A stretch of DNA of 64,000 nucleotides from Devosia sp. MC521 (GCF_014127105.1 NZ_CP059902.1:248001-312000), one strand, 5' to 3'. Shown: positions 1 to 8,883, counted from the stretch's first letter. Translations and numbers: made by a program. The notes: generated by a model from the sequence alone, not told the origin.

Positions 1-1
1 G

Positions 2-310
2 AAAATTCTCGTCCTCGACGAGGCGACCGCCAATATCGACAGCTACACCGAACGCCAAATCCAAAAGGCGCTCGAAATCTTGCTCAAGGGTCGCACAGGC
101 ATGGTTATCGCCCATCGCCTTGCCACCATCCGTGGCGCTGACCGCATCATCGTGTTGCAAAACGGCGAAAAGATCGAAGAGGGTAATCACAACCAGCTCA
201 TGGAGTTGGGTGGGCTGTACTCAAAGCTCTACAATATGAACTACGCCAGCTTCGACGACATTCCCGACGAACTGGTCGCTTCCGCCAATGCCAAAGCGGC
301 AAGCACTTAG
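2..310 (+). CDS. ABC exporter ATP-binding domain, C-terminal end (partial)
   Basis: Only the last 102 codons of an ATP-binding domain lie in the window; the open frame starts at base 2 and ends with TAG at 308-310. The Walker B strand ILVLDEA followed by TANID (D-loop) is encoded by the first bases, and the switch histidine motif IAHRL lies at about 107-121. The phrasing [13 protein letters not shown] and [14 protein letters not shown] is that of MsbA-like fused exporters (membrane domain plus ATPase in one chain), so the membrane domain should lie upstream of the window. The substrate cannot be told. A complete relative lies at 6549-8345, but the two are not adjacent and need not be partners. 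Confidence 0.9.
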   Translation, partial: KILVLDEATANIDSYTERQIQKALEILLKGRTGMVIAHRLATIRGADRIIVLQNGEKIEEGNHNQLMELGGLYSKLYNMNYASFDDIPDELVASANAKAAST

Positions 311-336
311 CCGCCGCGAACGTCCCGTACCGCCCC

Positions 337-422
337 GCCCCCTCAACCCCGTCATCACCCGACTTGATCTGGTGGTAAGGACGGTGTTGAGGTTTGGTCG
401 GCCAGGGGTCGGGTGAGGGGGC
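337..422. repeat. Imperfect inverted repeat between convergent genes
   Basis: The gap between the ABC gene and the minus-strand gene ending at 447 holds arms at 337-349 (GCCCCCTCA, extra A, CCC) and 411-422 (GGGTGAGGGGGC), 12 pairs with one bulged base. Inside lies CACC at 356-359 and GGTG at 371-374 around GACTTGATC. The inner piece resembles the small palindromic intergenic units common in Hyphomicrobiales. It may also act as a terminator, but there is no T-run. Confidence 0.35.
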
Positions 423-446
423 TGACACGCCGCCCACAAAAGAACC

Positions 447-1439
447 TCACAATTCGGGTAGCGTTCCTTCCAACTCCGGATAGATCAGCACCGAGCACTG
501 GCGATTGTTTGCATCAAGATTGTCTTGCTGTTCGTCATTGAAAACGCCGGAATAAATCGGGTCCCAAAGCTGGTCGCGCTCGATACCTGCGAGCCCACAT
601 TGGCAGTAGATGGCGCATTGTTCAGCCGTCGTGCCATTGGTTTCGCAGGTGGTCTGACAGGCCGACAAAAACTCAATCTCCCGGGCCGCCTCCTGTGTCC
701 CTAATGCCCCAGCGAGAGGCGTCAATACGCCCAGTAAAATAGGTTGATGCAGCAGATAGATAAGAAGGCTCCAGCGGCCCAAGAAGGCCAGCCCTCGAGC
801 GACAGCAGCGGTTGAGTTGAGTTGCGCCAAGCGAGCGTCCCATTCGTTGGCGCGGATAGACCGCATCGCTGCTACGCCGAGCAGCGCAACGCCGAGCCAT
901 GGAAACAGGGGGACGAGATCATTCGCCGGAGGCGGTACCGCAGAAAATCCGATCCAGCTGGTGATCTTCTGATCAAAGAAGGGGTTGGTGAAAACGAAGG
1001 GCAGGATTGCGATGATGAGCCCTGCCAGTCCAGTCAGCCAGAGTGGCGTGAAGAGGAACGGCAGCGCCAAAACACTGACGGCAGCTATAGCGTGGAGAAC
1101 GCCGAAATAGACGAAGGTGTCGGGAAAAGTGAAGTAGGTGGAAACGGTTATGATGGCCGCACCTGCGGCCACAAAGGCCCAGCGCTTCCAAAATGAACGC
1201 CAACGCACACCCGTTCCATGGCCCAAGACCAGCCCTACGCCGACCAGAAACATGAATGTAAACAGTATGGACCGCGCGAAAAACACCCACCCCGGGTCAT
1301 AGCCTACGTCAACCGGGAAGATGCGAAAGTAAGAGAGGTCCCAGAAGAGGTGGTAGATGACCATAGCGATGATCGCTACGCCGCGCGCGACGTCCACGAT
1401 CTGGAGCCGACTACCCTTGCCGCTCTTGCCCAATTCCAT
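447..1439 (-). CDS. DUF1624 / heparan-alpha-glucosaminide N-acetyltransferase-like membrane protein
   Basis: 330 residues. The N-terminus reads IVDVARGVAIIAMVIYH (about residues 14-30), which is the diagnostic opening of the DUF1624 group related to the catalytic domain of heparan-alpha-glucosaminide N-acetyltransferase. Seven or so hydrophobic segments follow to about residue 250, so it is an inner-membrane protein. Family members are thought to move acyl groups across the membrane, but the bacterial substrate is not known. The last 75 residues (about 256-330) are not membrane-like and contain six cysteines (CQTTC, QC, YCQC, QC), which is unusual. The start at 1439 has AAGG seven bases upstream. 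It lies 56 bases downstream of recQ on the same strand and may share its transcript. Confidence 0.8.
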   Translation of the reverse strand: MELGKSGKGSRLQIVDVARGVAIIAMVIYHLFWDLSYFRIFPVDVGYDPGWVFFARSILFTFMFLVGVGLVLGHGTGVRWRSFWKRWAFVAAGAAIITVSTYFTFPDTFVYFGVLHAIAAVSVLALPFLFTPLWLTGLAGLIIAILPFVFTNPFFDQKITSWIGFSAVPPPANDLVPLFPWLGVALLGVAAMRSIRANEWDARLAQLNSTAAVARGLAFLGRWSLLIYLLHQPILLGVLTPLAGALGTQEAAREIEFLSACQTTCETNGTTAEQCAIYCQCGLAGIERDQLWDPIYSGVFNDEQQDNLDANNRQCSVLIYPELEGTLPEL

Positions 1440-1495
1440 AGAACACCTTCTCGAATTGCGCCGAGACGCTTTGGATTTGCGAACTGGCCGTGGTT

Positions 1496-3340
1496 TTAGA
1501 TGTTAGCGCGAACGACCGCCAAAAAGTCTTCGCCATACCGATCAAGCTTGCCTTGGCCAACGCCGGGAAGGTTCAGCATATCATGAGGGTGTGTAGGCCG
1601 TGCGAGAGCCATGGCGCGAAGCGTCGCGTCATGGAAAATCACATATGGTGGAACGCCTTGCAGCTTGGCGAGGCGCAGGCGCTCTTCGCGCAGCGCGTCA
1701 AATAGGGGCTGGCATTCGGCTGGTAGCTCAACCGCCTTTTGCAGCGAACGGCGAACCTCAAGGGCCTTCTTCGGGCGGTCCTTGCGCAAGATCACCGTGC
1801 GTTCGCGCTTAAATACCAGCCCTGCATTTTCGGAGAGTGTCAGCGCCCCATGGTTGGCGTGGTCGACGATGATCAGACCTTGTGCCGTCAACTGGCGGAT
1901 GACGGACTGCCAGCTTTTGGCGTCGAGCTCTTTACCTTGACCAAAAACCTTCTGGTGTTGATGGCCAAAGCGTTGGATTTTCTCGGTTTCTTTGCCCGTC
2001 AGTACATCGATCACATGGGCTGCGCCGAACCGCATTCCGGTCCGATAGATCGCGGCCAAAGCCTTGATCGCGGCCTCGGTGCCGTCCCAACTTTCGACCG
2101 GTGAGCGGCAGGTGTCGCAATTACCGCATTTTCCCGGATGAGCTTCGCCAAAGTGGTTGAGAATGGCTTGTCGACGGCAGCCTGCGGTTTCGCAGACACC
2201 GAGCAAGGCATTGAGCTTGCTATGCTCTAGGCGCTTGATCTCGTCGGGCGCATTGCCCTCGTCGATCATTCGGCGACGCTGCACCACATCGGCCATGCCA
2301 TAGCTCATCCAGGCATCGGCGGGCTGGCCGTCGCGTCCGCCGCGGCCGGTTTCCTGGTAGTAAGCCTCGATAGATGAAGGCAAATCCATATGCGCCACAT
2401 AGCGCACGTCGGGCTTATCGATGCCCATGCCAAAGGCCACGGTGGCCACAAGACAAAGGCCTTCTTCCTTGAGGAAGGCGTCCTGATGGGCGCTGCGGCG
2501 GTCGGAACTCATCCCGGCATGATAGGGTAAAGCCTTGATCCCCTTACGCTCTAGCCAATCGGCAAGGTCTTCAACCTTGGCGCGGCTGAGGCAATAAACG
2601 ATGCCACTTTCGCCGCGATGGCTGGAGAGGAAATCATAAAGCTGCTCGCGCGCCTTATCGCGCTCGACAATCGAATAGGAAATATTGGGGCGGTCAAAGC
2701 TGGTGGTGAAGACCTCGGCCTGCTCAAGCCCCAAGCGTTCGATAATGTCTTCGCGGGTCGACGGGTCGGCTGTCGCGGTCAGCGCAATACGCGGCACGCC
2801 CGGAAAAAGCTCAACCAAATGAATGAGTTCGCGATATTCAGGGCGGAAGTCATGGCCCCATTGGCTCACGCAGTGGGCTTCGTCGATGGCAAATAGGCTG
2901 ATTTCACAATCACCTAGCATCTGCGCAAAGCCCGGTGTGGCCACGCGTTCGGGTGCCACATAGAGCAGGTCCAATTCGCCGCGTCGCAGCTTTCTGCGCA
3001 CTTCAGCGGATTCTTCGGCCGTGAGGGAGGAGTTCAACGCAGCGGCAGCGACACCGGCTTGTTTGAGCGCTTCCACTTGATCGCGCATCAGGGCGATGAG
3101 GGGAGAAACGACGATGCCAACGCCGGGGCGGCAGATGGCTGGGATCTGGTAACACATTGATTTACCAGCGCCAGTTGGGAAGAGAACGACAGCATCGCCC
3201 CCGCCAACGACGTGTTCGATCACATCGCCTTGCTGGCCACGGAAGTTCTTGTGCCCAAATATATCGCGCAGAACTGCCAGCGGCGTCGGGCGCTGCTGGC
3301 GTTGGGGCGAGAACAGATCATGAGACTCAATGGCTTCCAC
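1496..3340 (-). CDS. recQ: ATP-dependent DNA helicase RecQ
   Basis: 614 residues, the usual length for bacterial RecQ. Superfamily 2 helicase acting in recombination and repair of stalled forks. Visible parts: RecQ motif 0 region (FRGQQ, about 34), Walker A PTGAGKS (about 55-61), DEAH box with the RecQ-specific continuation [13 protein letters not shown] (about 153-169), motif [12 protein letters not shown], zinc-binding cysteines (CETAGCRR, then CGNCDTC, about 385-415), winged helix, and a C-terminal HRDC domain ending in the [13 protein letters not shown] helix-hairpin motif. The start is GTG at 3340 with AAGGG five bases upstream. The next gene upstream on the same strand is a base-excision glycosylase, so this is a DNA-repair pair. 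Confidence 0.97.
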   Translation of the reverse strand: MEAIESHDLFSPQRQQRPTPLAVLRDIFGHKNFRGQQGDVIEHVVGGGDAVVLFPTGAGKSMCYQIPAICRPGVGIVVSPLIALMRDQVEALKQAGVAAAALNSSLTAEESAEVRRKLRRGELDLLYVAPERVATPGFAQMLGDCEISLFAIDEAHCVSQWGHDFRPEYRELIHLVELFPGVPRIALTATADPSTREDIIERLGLEQAEVFTTSFDRPNISYSIVERDKAREQLYDFLSSHRGESGIVYCLSRAKVEDLADWLERKGIKALPYHAGMSSDRRSAHQDAFLKEEGLCLVATVAFGMGIDKPDVRYVAHMDLPSSIEAYYQETGRGGRDGQPADAWMSYGMADVVQRRRMIDEGNAPDEIKRLEHSKLNALLGVCETAGCRRQAILNHFGEAHPGKCGNCDTCRSPVESWDGTEAAIKALAAIYRTGMRFGAAHVIDVLTGKETEKIQRFGHQHQKVFGQGKELDAKSWQSVIRQLTAQGLIIVDHANHGALTLSENAGLVFKRERTVILRKDRPKKALEVRRSLQKAVELPAECQPLFDALREERLRLAKLQGVPPYVIFHDATLRAMALARPTHPHDMLNLPGVGQGKLDRYGEDFLAVVRANI

Positions 3341-3430
3341 GTCACCCTTGAATCACGGGTGAGTCTGGGTGGCAACACTTGCAGCGGCCTTGTGATGGAT
3401 CATGCCCAGATTGCAGCCCGAAGCGAGGCA

Positions 3431-4024
3431 TTACGACTTGGGAAAAGGGCGGCTCAAGAAGGGGGAGCCCATGAGCCCAAAACGCCATGGCACCTCAATG
3501 GCCTTTGATAGGCCAATTCTAGGCCCAGTGCTGGCACTTATGGGCTCGTCGGTGGGCACCAAATGGGCATTTGGGGCACAAAGCGGCGCGCCATCGAGAG
3601 CTTTGGTCACCCCCAAGGCCTGCGCCAGCTTTCCCGGCCCCGAGCACAATTGCTTGGTGACAATGGTGCCGCGCCTTTCGGCCATTATCTCAATCCCGGT
3701 GGTGGGTTGAAGGGCGCGGATAAGGACGGCGTGGCCGCTGTCGCAGACAAAGTTAAGGCACCAATGCATGCCGTAGATGCGGTAGACATAGGCGTGCCCC
3801 GGTGGGCCGAACATGGCTTGGTTGCGCGGTGTGGGACCACGAAAACTGTGCGACGCGGGATCGTTGGGCGCGTAGGCCTCAGTCTCGACAATAATTCCGC
3901 CAACACCGTTGATGAGCAGGGTGACGCCAAGCAGGGCAGGCGCAACGACCACAGCGGGGCGCATGAAAAAGCTCGGCTCAAGTGTCGGCACAGGTTCTGG
4001 TCCTACTTCTGTCGCTTTTGTCAT
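3431..4024 (-). CDS. 3-methyladenine DNA glycosylase (AAG/MPG family)
   Basis: 197 residues. Removes alkylated purines from DNA by cutting the N-glycosidic bond, the first step of base excision repair. The family signature IVETEAYAPNDPASHSFRG is present (about residues 46-64; the Glu activates the water), followed by GPTPRNQAMFG and GHAYVYRIYGMHWCLNFV, which match the human AAG-like fold. The C-terminal GLSKAIEVPWRF is also typical. Ends 90 bases from recQ on the same strand, so the two probably share regulation. The start at 4024 faces the beta-lactamase start at 4055, only 30 bases away, so the promoters must overlap the genes. No strong ribosome site is visible. Confidence 0.93.
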   Translation of the reverse strand: MTKATEVGPEPVPTLEPSFFMRPAVVVAPALLGVTLLINGVGGIIVETEAYAPNDPASHSFRGPTPRNQAMFGPPGHAYVYRIYGMHWCLNFVCDSGHAVLIRALQPTTGIEIMAERRGTIVTKQLCSGPGKLAQALGVTKALDGAPLCAPNAHLVPTDEPISASTGPRIGLSKAIEVPWRFGLMGSPFLSRPFPKS

Positions 4025-4054
4025 TCGTTTTTGAGGCCGGCTGTGGAGGGGCGT

Positions 4055-4855
4055 ATGCGCATTATACTATCATTGATCGTGGCGTTGGCACTTTGGGCTC
4101 CTGCCCAGGCCAAAGAGGTGTGCACACTGGTGAGCGATGTGCAGACCGGCGCGATTGTCTTTGAGCGCGGCGATTGCACGACGCCAGTCACGCCTGCTTC
4201 TACGTTTAAAGTCCCTCTCGCGGTGATGGGGTTCGACGCAGGTTGCATCAAAACCCCAAACGAACCCGTTCTGGAGTTTTTCAAAGGCGATCCCGATTGG
4301 GGCGCCAATTGGCAAGAAAACACCAATCCGACCCAATGGATGATCAAATCAACGCTTTGGTATTCCCAGCGCATAGCGCGCTTTCTTGGCCCAGAGGTTC
4401 TCACCCGCTATGCCCGCAGCTTTGGCTATGGCAATGCCGATTTTTCCGGCGATGAGGGAAAGAACAATGGTCTCGACCGCGCTTGGGTGTCCTCCTCGCT
4501 GCTCATCTCGCCGCGCGATCAGGCTCGCTTTCTGCTCGATCTGTTAAAGAACCAGCTTCCCGTGAGCGCGCAGGCACAGGCGAATGCGCGTGCGCTAGTG
4601 CAGCCCGGTGGCGCCGTCAATGGCTGGGCTGTTTATGGCAAAACCGGTTCCGCCTATCCTCGTCGCGCCGACCAAAGCTTTGATTACGCGAGGGGCTGGG
4701 GCTGGTATGTTGGGTGGGCGCAAAAGGGACAGGAGGCCTATGTTGTCGTGCGCCTCAACCAAGAGACACAGAGACGCTCCGGCAGCATCGGTGTGATCGC
4801 GCGGGACGCGCTTCTGGCGGACTTGCGCTTGATCTCCCCTTTTGATGCGCCGTGA
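4055..4855 (+). CDS. Class D beta-lactamase (OXA-1-like)
   Basis: 266 residues from ATG 4055, preceded by GGAGGG. A longer open frame extends upstream but would run across the divergent glycosylase start and lacks a signal peptide. Residues 1-19 form a signal peptide ending APAQA, so the enzyme is periplasmic. Class D motifs: STFK at 49-52 (nucleophile Ser49, carbamylated Lys52), STL at 99-101 in the SxV position, YGN at 125-127, and KTG at 196-198. The stretch DFSGDEGKNNGLDRAW and the ISPRDQARFL that follows are closest in style to OXA-1. A hydrophobic WGWYVGW block follows KTG. The third residue of SxV is Leu instead of Val, which could alter activity. No mobile element is nearby, so it looks like a resident chromosomal gene. 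Confidence 0.92.
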   Translation: MRIILSLIVALALWAPAQAKEVCTLVSDVQTGAIVFERGDCTTPVTPASTFKVPLAVMGFDAGCIKTPNEPVLEFFKGDPDWGANWQENTNPTQWMIKSTLWYSQRIARFLGPEVLTRYARSFGYGNADFSGDEGKNNGLDRAWVSSSLLISPRDQARFLLDLLKNQLPVSAQAQANARALVQPGGAVNGWAVYGKTGSAYPRRADQSFDYARGWGWYVGWAQKGQEAYVVVRLNQETQRRSGSIGVIARDALLADLRLISPFDAP

Positions 4856-4983
4856 CGGTAGAACGTCTGTCGTGGATTTGATTGGGTATAGTCTATCGAA
4901 CGAAGCCTTCGGCGTCGGCCGCTTTGTGTGAACGCCGGAACGGACTACATCAGGGTCAATGATTTTGCCGAAGGAGGCACGAA

Positions 4984-5907
4984 ATGATCGACGCATCTGT
5001 CCAGACTAATGTTCGCTCCAAGCCGGTGCTTCCACTGACCACGACGCTTGGTCCTGTCCATATCGCCGTTACCGAACGCAACAAGGCCCTCGCCATCTGG
5101 CAGGATGTTGTTGGGCTCGATTTGATCTCGGAAGAGGGTAATCTGCTCACCCTTGGCGCGGGCGGGGTTCCGTTGATTGTCCTTGAAACCGGGGCCAATC
5201 GCCCGGTCGTGCCACGCACAATCGGCCTCTATCACGTTGCGCTGCATGTCGTGTCGCGCGCAGAACTGGCGCAGATGGCGGTTCGTGCGCTGCAGCGCAA
5301 TGTCCGCATTTCGCCGACCGACCACCTTGTCTCGGAAGCCATCTATCTCTGGGATCTGGATGGGAATGGCATCGAGATTACGCTTGAAACACCATGGCGC
5401 GGCACGTTGAATGACCCCGATAAGGGCGAGTCCTATGCAGTCACCACCGATGGCAAGCTCCATTCTGGCCGCGACCCGATTGATCTCGATGGTCTTCTTG
5501 GCGAGCTTGGCAGCAACCCTGTGCTTTTGCCACGCATGGCTGCGGGCACGCGCATTGGTCACGTCCATGTTCATGTCAATGATCTCAACAAGGCGATGGA
5601 CTTTTATCGTGACGTCGTCGGCTTTGCCGGGTTCCTGCTGATCCACTCCTATGGGATGGGGGATGTTGGTCTCGACTACATGCCCCACAGTCTGGCGTTT
5701 AACGTCTGGGCCGGGCCAAATGCACCCCTGCCCCCAGCGGGCGCTGCGGGTCTGAAATGGTTCACCATCCGTCTGCCGGATGCCGATAGCCTTGCCGCAC
5801 TCAAGGCGCGCCTTGAAAAGGCAGGGGCTCCGGTTGCAGTGGTCGGAAATGATCTTGAGACCCAAGACCCCTTCGGCAACCGCATCCGTCTCGAACTCGT
5901 TGCTTAA
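4984..5907 (+). CDS. VOC-family ring-cleavage dioxygenase (CatE-like catechol-2,3-dioxygenase)
   Basis: 307 residues made of two vicinal-oxygen-chelate modules. The first opens LGPVHIAVTERNKALAIW (His26) and closes with DGNGIEITLET; the second opens IGHVHVHVNDLNKAMDFYRD and closes with DPFGNRIRLEL. His, His and Glu in these positions form the usual metal site. The layout matches the B. subtilis CatE/YfiE group, annotated as catechol-2,3-dioxygenase, but the true substrate is unknown because no aromatic-degradation genes lie nearby. GGAGGCACGAA precedes ATG 4984. A same-strand DUF924 gene follows 61 bases later. Confidence 0.85.
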   Translation: MIDASVQTNVRSKPVLPLTTTLGPVHIAVTERNKALAIWQDVVGLDLISEEGNLLTLGAGGVPLIVLETGANRPVVPRTIGLYHVALHVVSRAELAQMAVRALQRNVRISPTDHLVSEAIYLWDLDGNGIEITLETPWRGTLNDPDKGESYAVTTDGKLHSGRDPIDLDGLLGELGSNPVLLPRMAAGTRIGHVHVHVNDLNKAMDFYRDVVGFAGFLLIHSYGMGDVGLDYMPHSLAFNVWAGPNAPLPPAGAAGLKWFTIRLPDADSLAALKARLEKAGAPVAVVGNDLETQDPFGNRIRLELVA

Positions 5908-5968
5908 TGACCCGTTGGACCATCTTCGATATGAAGGTGGTCCAATTTCATTGCCTAGGAGCGTTTTC

Positions 5969-6514
5969 ATGCAGGATGCAAAAGCCGTACTCGATTTCTG
6001 GTTCGTCGAGCATGGGCCGAAAGATTGGTTTGGCGGCGATCCTGCCTTTGACGAAAAGCTAGCGGCGCGCTTCACAGAACTCCACGCCGAAGTGGCGCGC
6101 GGGGAAGCGTGGCACTGGCGCGAAACGCCTGAAGGGCGCTTGGCTGAGATTATTGTGCTCGACCAGTTCTCCCGCCAATTGCATCGCGGCAAGCCTGAGG
6201 CTTTTGCGCAGGACAAGATGGCACTGGCGCTCGCCCAAGAGGCCGTGTCCGCTGGCGCAGATGACGCGGTGGACCATGCTTGGGCGACGTTTTTCTATAT
6301 GCCCCATATGCACGCAGAAAGCCTTGTCGTTCAGGATGAAGGCGTTCGCCTTTACGGACTTTATGGCGACGAAGGCACGCTCAACTTCATGAAAGAGCAC
6401 CGCGATACGATCGCCAAATTCGGTCGCTTCCCCAAGCGCAACGCCGCACTGGGGCGCAAGAATACGCCTGAGGAAACGGCCTATATCGAGGCCGCTGGCG
6501 ACCGCATGTTCTAA
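5969..6514 (+). CDS. DUF924 family protein
   Basis: 181 residues from ATG 5969, with AGGAG at 5957-5961. The opening AVLDFWFVEHGPKDWFGGD, the central IIVLDQFSRQLHRGKPEAFA and the ending GRFPKRNAALGR are the three hallmark blocks of DUF924, an all-helical family with a tetratricopeptide-like fold found from bacteria to plants and fungi. No enzymatic role has been established for it. Probably co-transcribed with the dioxygenase-like gene upstream; a strong terminator follows directly. Confidence 0.9.
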   Translation: MQDAKAVLDFWFVEHGPKDWFGGDPAFDEKLAARFTELHAEVARGEAWHWRETPEGRLAEIIVLDQFSRQLHRGKPEAFAQDKMALALAQEAVSAGADDAVDHAWATFFYMPHMHAESLVVQDEGVRLYGLYGDEGTLNFMKEHRDTIAKFGRFPKRNAALGRKNTPEETAYIEAAGDRMF

Positions 6515-6523
6515 GAATGAGAA

Positions 6524-6547
6524 AGGGCACCTGAGGGTGCCCTTTTT
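6524..6547 (+). terminator. Rho-independent terminator
   Basis: Stem AGGGCACC (6524-6531) and GGTGCCCT (6536-6543) with loop TGAG, then five T. It sits between convergent genes and closes the DUF924 transcript. Confidence 0.9.
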
Positions 6548-6548
6548 A

Positions 6549-8345
6549 TTAGTCGATTAGGCCTTTGGTGAGTTCTAGCGCCTGCCGCTCAAAGAGACGG
6601 CGATAGATGCCGCCGTCGAGGCGGATGAGGGAATTGTGGCTCCCTTCTTCAACGATCTCGCCCTTGTCGAAAACCAACAGACGATCGAGCGCGCGAACGG
6701 TGGAGAGACGGTGCGCGATCACCAAAGTGGTGCGCCCTTCCATGAGGCGCTCCATCGCCTCCTGGATCATCACTTCACTTTCACTGTCGAGGCTGGAGGT
6801 GGCCTCGTCGAGGATCAGTACGGGTGCATCAGCCAAGAATGCGCGTGCGATGGCAACGCGCTGACGCTCGCCGCCCGACAGTTTCACCCCGCGTTCGCCC
6901 ACCATGGTCTCATAGCCCTTGGGCAGACGCATGATGAAGTCGTGCGCATTGGCCTGCTTGGCCGCTTCCATCACTTCGCTCAAGCTTGCGCCGGGGCGCG
7001 CATAAGAGATGTTTTCTGCCAGAGTGCGGTGGAAGAGGATCGGCTCTTGCTGAACGATAGCGAGTTGCGCACGGAGCGAAGCCTGCTGATGCTCGGCAAT
7101 GTTCTGACCATCGATGGTCACAGAACCACCGTTGACGTCATAAAGGCGCTGGATCAGCTTGACGAAAGTGGTCTTGCCCGAGCCCGAGTGCCCCACGAGG
7201 CCAACCCGTTCGCCCGGCTTAATCGACACCGAGAAATTGTCGTACAGCGGGGTTTGATGCGAGCCATACTGGAAGCGCACGTCGTTGAATGCGATCGCGC
7301 CTTCGGTGATCTTGATGGGCGTAGCACCGGGCTTGTCATCAATGCCGAGCGGCTGACTATAGAGATTGACCAGCTCTTCCATATCGTTGACCGACTTCTG
7401 CAGATTGCGGATGTGGTGGCCCACGTCGCGCAAATGGCCCGAGAGCAGGAAGAACATCGAGAGCACAAAAGCGATGTCGCCCGGGGTTGCTTCCCCTTGC
7501 GTCCACAGCCAGATGACAAGGCCCAGAATGGCGGTCTGCATCATCGCCATCATCAGGCCCTGCACACCACCATTGATGGTGCCGCGCTGCCATGTGCGAC
7601 GGGTGCGGCTGTCCCACTTGCGAATAACGCCCAAGAGGCGATTTTCCTCGCGGTGTTCAGCGCCAAAGGCCTTGACCACCGAATTGCAGCTGACCGCATC
7701 GGCAAGAGCGCCACCCATGCGGGTGTCCCAGGCATTGGCCAGCGTTGCCGCAGGGGCAACGTAGCCGGTGGAGAGGGTAAGCGTGACGGTGATGTAGATA
7801 ATGGAGCCAACGCCAACGAGCAGGCCCATCACTGGCCACTGCAGACCCAGAATAATGGTCGCGCCAACCAGCATGGTGAGCGAAGGGACGAGTGCCACGA
7901 GCAGAGTGTCGTTCATCAGATCGAGCGCCCACATGCCACGCGTGATCTTGCGGACGGTTGAGCCGGCAAAGCTGTTGGCGTGCCAATCGGTCGAGAAGCG
8001 CTGGACGCGATGGAAAGCGCTCGAGGCGATTTCGCCCATCATTTTGAGCGTCAGCTTGATGATGTTGAAAAACGTCAGCTGCCGCATGATGACGGAGAAC
8101 AGATAAAGGCTGCTCATCGTCACGAAGGCCGTGATCGCGGCTGTGACCGCGTCATTGCCTTGACCGGCGACCGCATCCACGAGGCGGCCAGCAAAGATTG
8201 GGCTCATCGCTTCGGCCAAAGTGGCCAGCATGACGAGACCCATGATTGTAGCAATACGAACCGGTTGGCCTTTCCAATGCCGGAAGGTGAACCCCAGCAC
8301 GTTTCTAAAAGCGTCCGCTCGGAAATCGAGTTTCTTGCGAGTCAT
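6549..8345 (-). CDS. ABC exporter, fused membrane and ATPase domains
   Basis: 598 residues. The first 320 residues carry about six membrane segments of the type I exporter fold; the ATPase part has Walker A HSGSGKTT (about 387-394), signature LSGGERQ (about 488-494), Walker B LILDEATSSLDSES (about 507-520) and the switch IAHRLSTVRALDR. It is a half-size transporter that should work as a homodimer or with a partner. The EEGSHNSLI ending is common to MsbA/lipid and multidrug exporters, and the substrate cannot be read from sequence. No partner half lies next to it; the fragment at the left edge is a relative. Confidence 0.93.
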   Translation of the reverse strand: MTRKKLDFRADAFRNVLGFTFRHWKGQPVRIATIMGLVMLATLAEAMSPIFAGRLVDAVAGQGNDAVTAAITAFVTMSSLYLFSVIMRQLTFFNIIKLTLKMMGEIASSAFHRVQRFSTDWHANSFAGSTVRKITRGMWALDLMNDTLLVALVPSLTMLVGATIILGLQWPVMGLLVGVGSIIYITVTLTLSTGYVAPAATLANAWDTRMGGALADAVSCNSVVKAFGAEHREENRLLGVIRKWDSRTRRTWQRGTINGGVQGLMMAMMQTAILGLVIWLWTQGEATPGDIAFVLSMFFLLSGHLRDVGHHIRNLQKSVNDMEELVNLYSQPLGIDDKPGATPIKITEGAIAFNDVRFQYGSHQTPLYDNFSVSIKPGERVGLVGHSGSGKTTFVKLIQRLYDVNGGSVTIDGQNIAEHQQASLRAQLAIVQQEPILFHRTLAENISYARPGASLSEVMEAAKQANAHDFIMRLPKGYETMVGERGVKLSGGERQRVAIARAFLADAPVLILDEATSSLDSESEVMIQEAMERLMEGRTTLVIAHRLSTVRALDRLLVFDKGEIVEEGSHNSLIRLDGGIYRRLFERQALELTKGLID

Positions 8346-8470
8346 TTGCGTCCACCGACCCCGCTCTCCGGCGTCGGTTCCTCAAAACGGAATTTTGAAT
8401 GAGCAGTCGGGGACCGAAGAAACGGGAGGCCAAAGGGCCAATCGGACTGCTGGGAAAATTGGGAAGAAGT

Positions 8471-8487
8471 GGGCATTAAACATGCCC
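8471..8487 (-). terminator. Possible weak hairpin terminator
   Basis: GGGCAT (8471-8476) and ATGCCC (8482-8487) form a short stem. On the minus strand it is followed by a T/C-rich run. Apart from this, the segment 8346-8560 holds nothing I recognise as a gene. Confidence 0.25.
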
Positions 8488-8559
8488 GGCCGGGGCGTCT
8501 TAGCGGAAGCTAATTCCCGGAAGGGAGCGATACACAGATGAGTTCATCAGACGTCTCCC

Positions 8560-8607
8560 TTAAAAAGAATGAAGCGACACCGGGTTCTAGAACAACCCAG
8601 TGTCGCT
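8560..8607 (-). terminator. Rho-independent terminator of the small-protein transcript
   Basis: Arms AGCGACAC (8573-8580) with GTGTCGCT (8600-8607) and GGGTT (8582-8586) with AACCC (8594-8598), one C/A mismatch between, loop of seven. Read on the minus strand, the stem is followed by TTCATTCTTTTTAA, a T-rich tail a few bases downstream. It would end transcripts coming from the small gene at 8761-8883. Confidence 0.7.
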
Positions 8608-8760
8608 GCCAAGTGGCTGAAATTTTCTGATCGGCTGGTGATGCAACCGTGTCACAATAAAGGTGAGTGGGGCGGGGCGCAGGTTAGCGTCAGGCCCTGC
8701 AGGCACAGAGCCGGCCCACCCCACTCTCATCGCCGTCCCCCCGAACAGCGAAGTTGATCT
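8608..8760 (-). ncRNA. Structured 3' region, candidate small RNA
   Basis: About 150 bases lie between the stop codon of the small protein and a strong minus-strand terminator, without an open frame of its own. Inside, GAGTGGGG (8665-8672) pairs with CCCCACTC (8719-8726), and GGG (8674-8676) pairs with CCC (8715-8717) across one mismatch. The sequence does not contain the SRP, 6S, tmRNA or RNase P cores. A 3'-UTR-derived or separately transcribed small RNA would fit, but this is inference only. Confidence 0.3.
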
Positions 8761-8883
8761 TTATTGAACTGGCAGCGAACCCGGTGCTGCCATGCCACGC
8801 GTCTGGTACTGCACATAGCCGATTACGCCGGCAAAAGTACCAAAAAATGCAAGAACACCAACGATTAAGACTGTCATGCTCAT
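8761..8883 (-). CDS. Small single-span membrane protein
   Basis: 40 residues from ATG 8883, with GGAG seven bases upstream; a second Met at codon 3 is a weaker choice. The chain begins MSMTVLIVGVLAFFGTFAGV, one hydrophobic segment with small-residue packing (about residues 4-23), followed by a short polar tail YVQYQTRGMAAPG. It resembles the small unnamed membrane proteins seen in Hyphomicrobiales, but I do not recognise a family. The ribosome site, clean open frame and dedicated downstream terminator support it as real. Confidence 0.65.
   Translation of the reverse strand: MSMTVLIVGVLAFFGTFAGVIGYVQYQTRGMAAPGSLPVQ

Noticed and set aside
4945..6216. A 423-codon minus-strand frame across the dioxygenase and DUF924 genes
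   Set aside because: Antisense shadow of two recognisable plus-strand genes.
6636..7961. A 441-codon plus-strand frame within the ABC exporter
   Set aside because: Antisense to an exporter with all ATPase motifs intact; low-complexity His/Arg-rich product.
8525..8556. CTGATGA on the minus strand, as in a hammerhead ribozyme core
   Set aside because: The GAAA core and matching stems II and III are missing.
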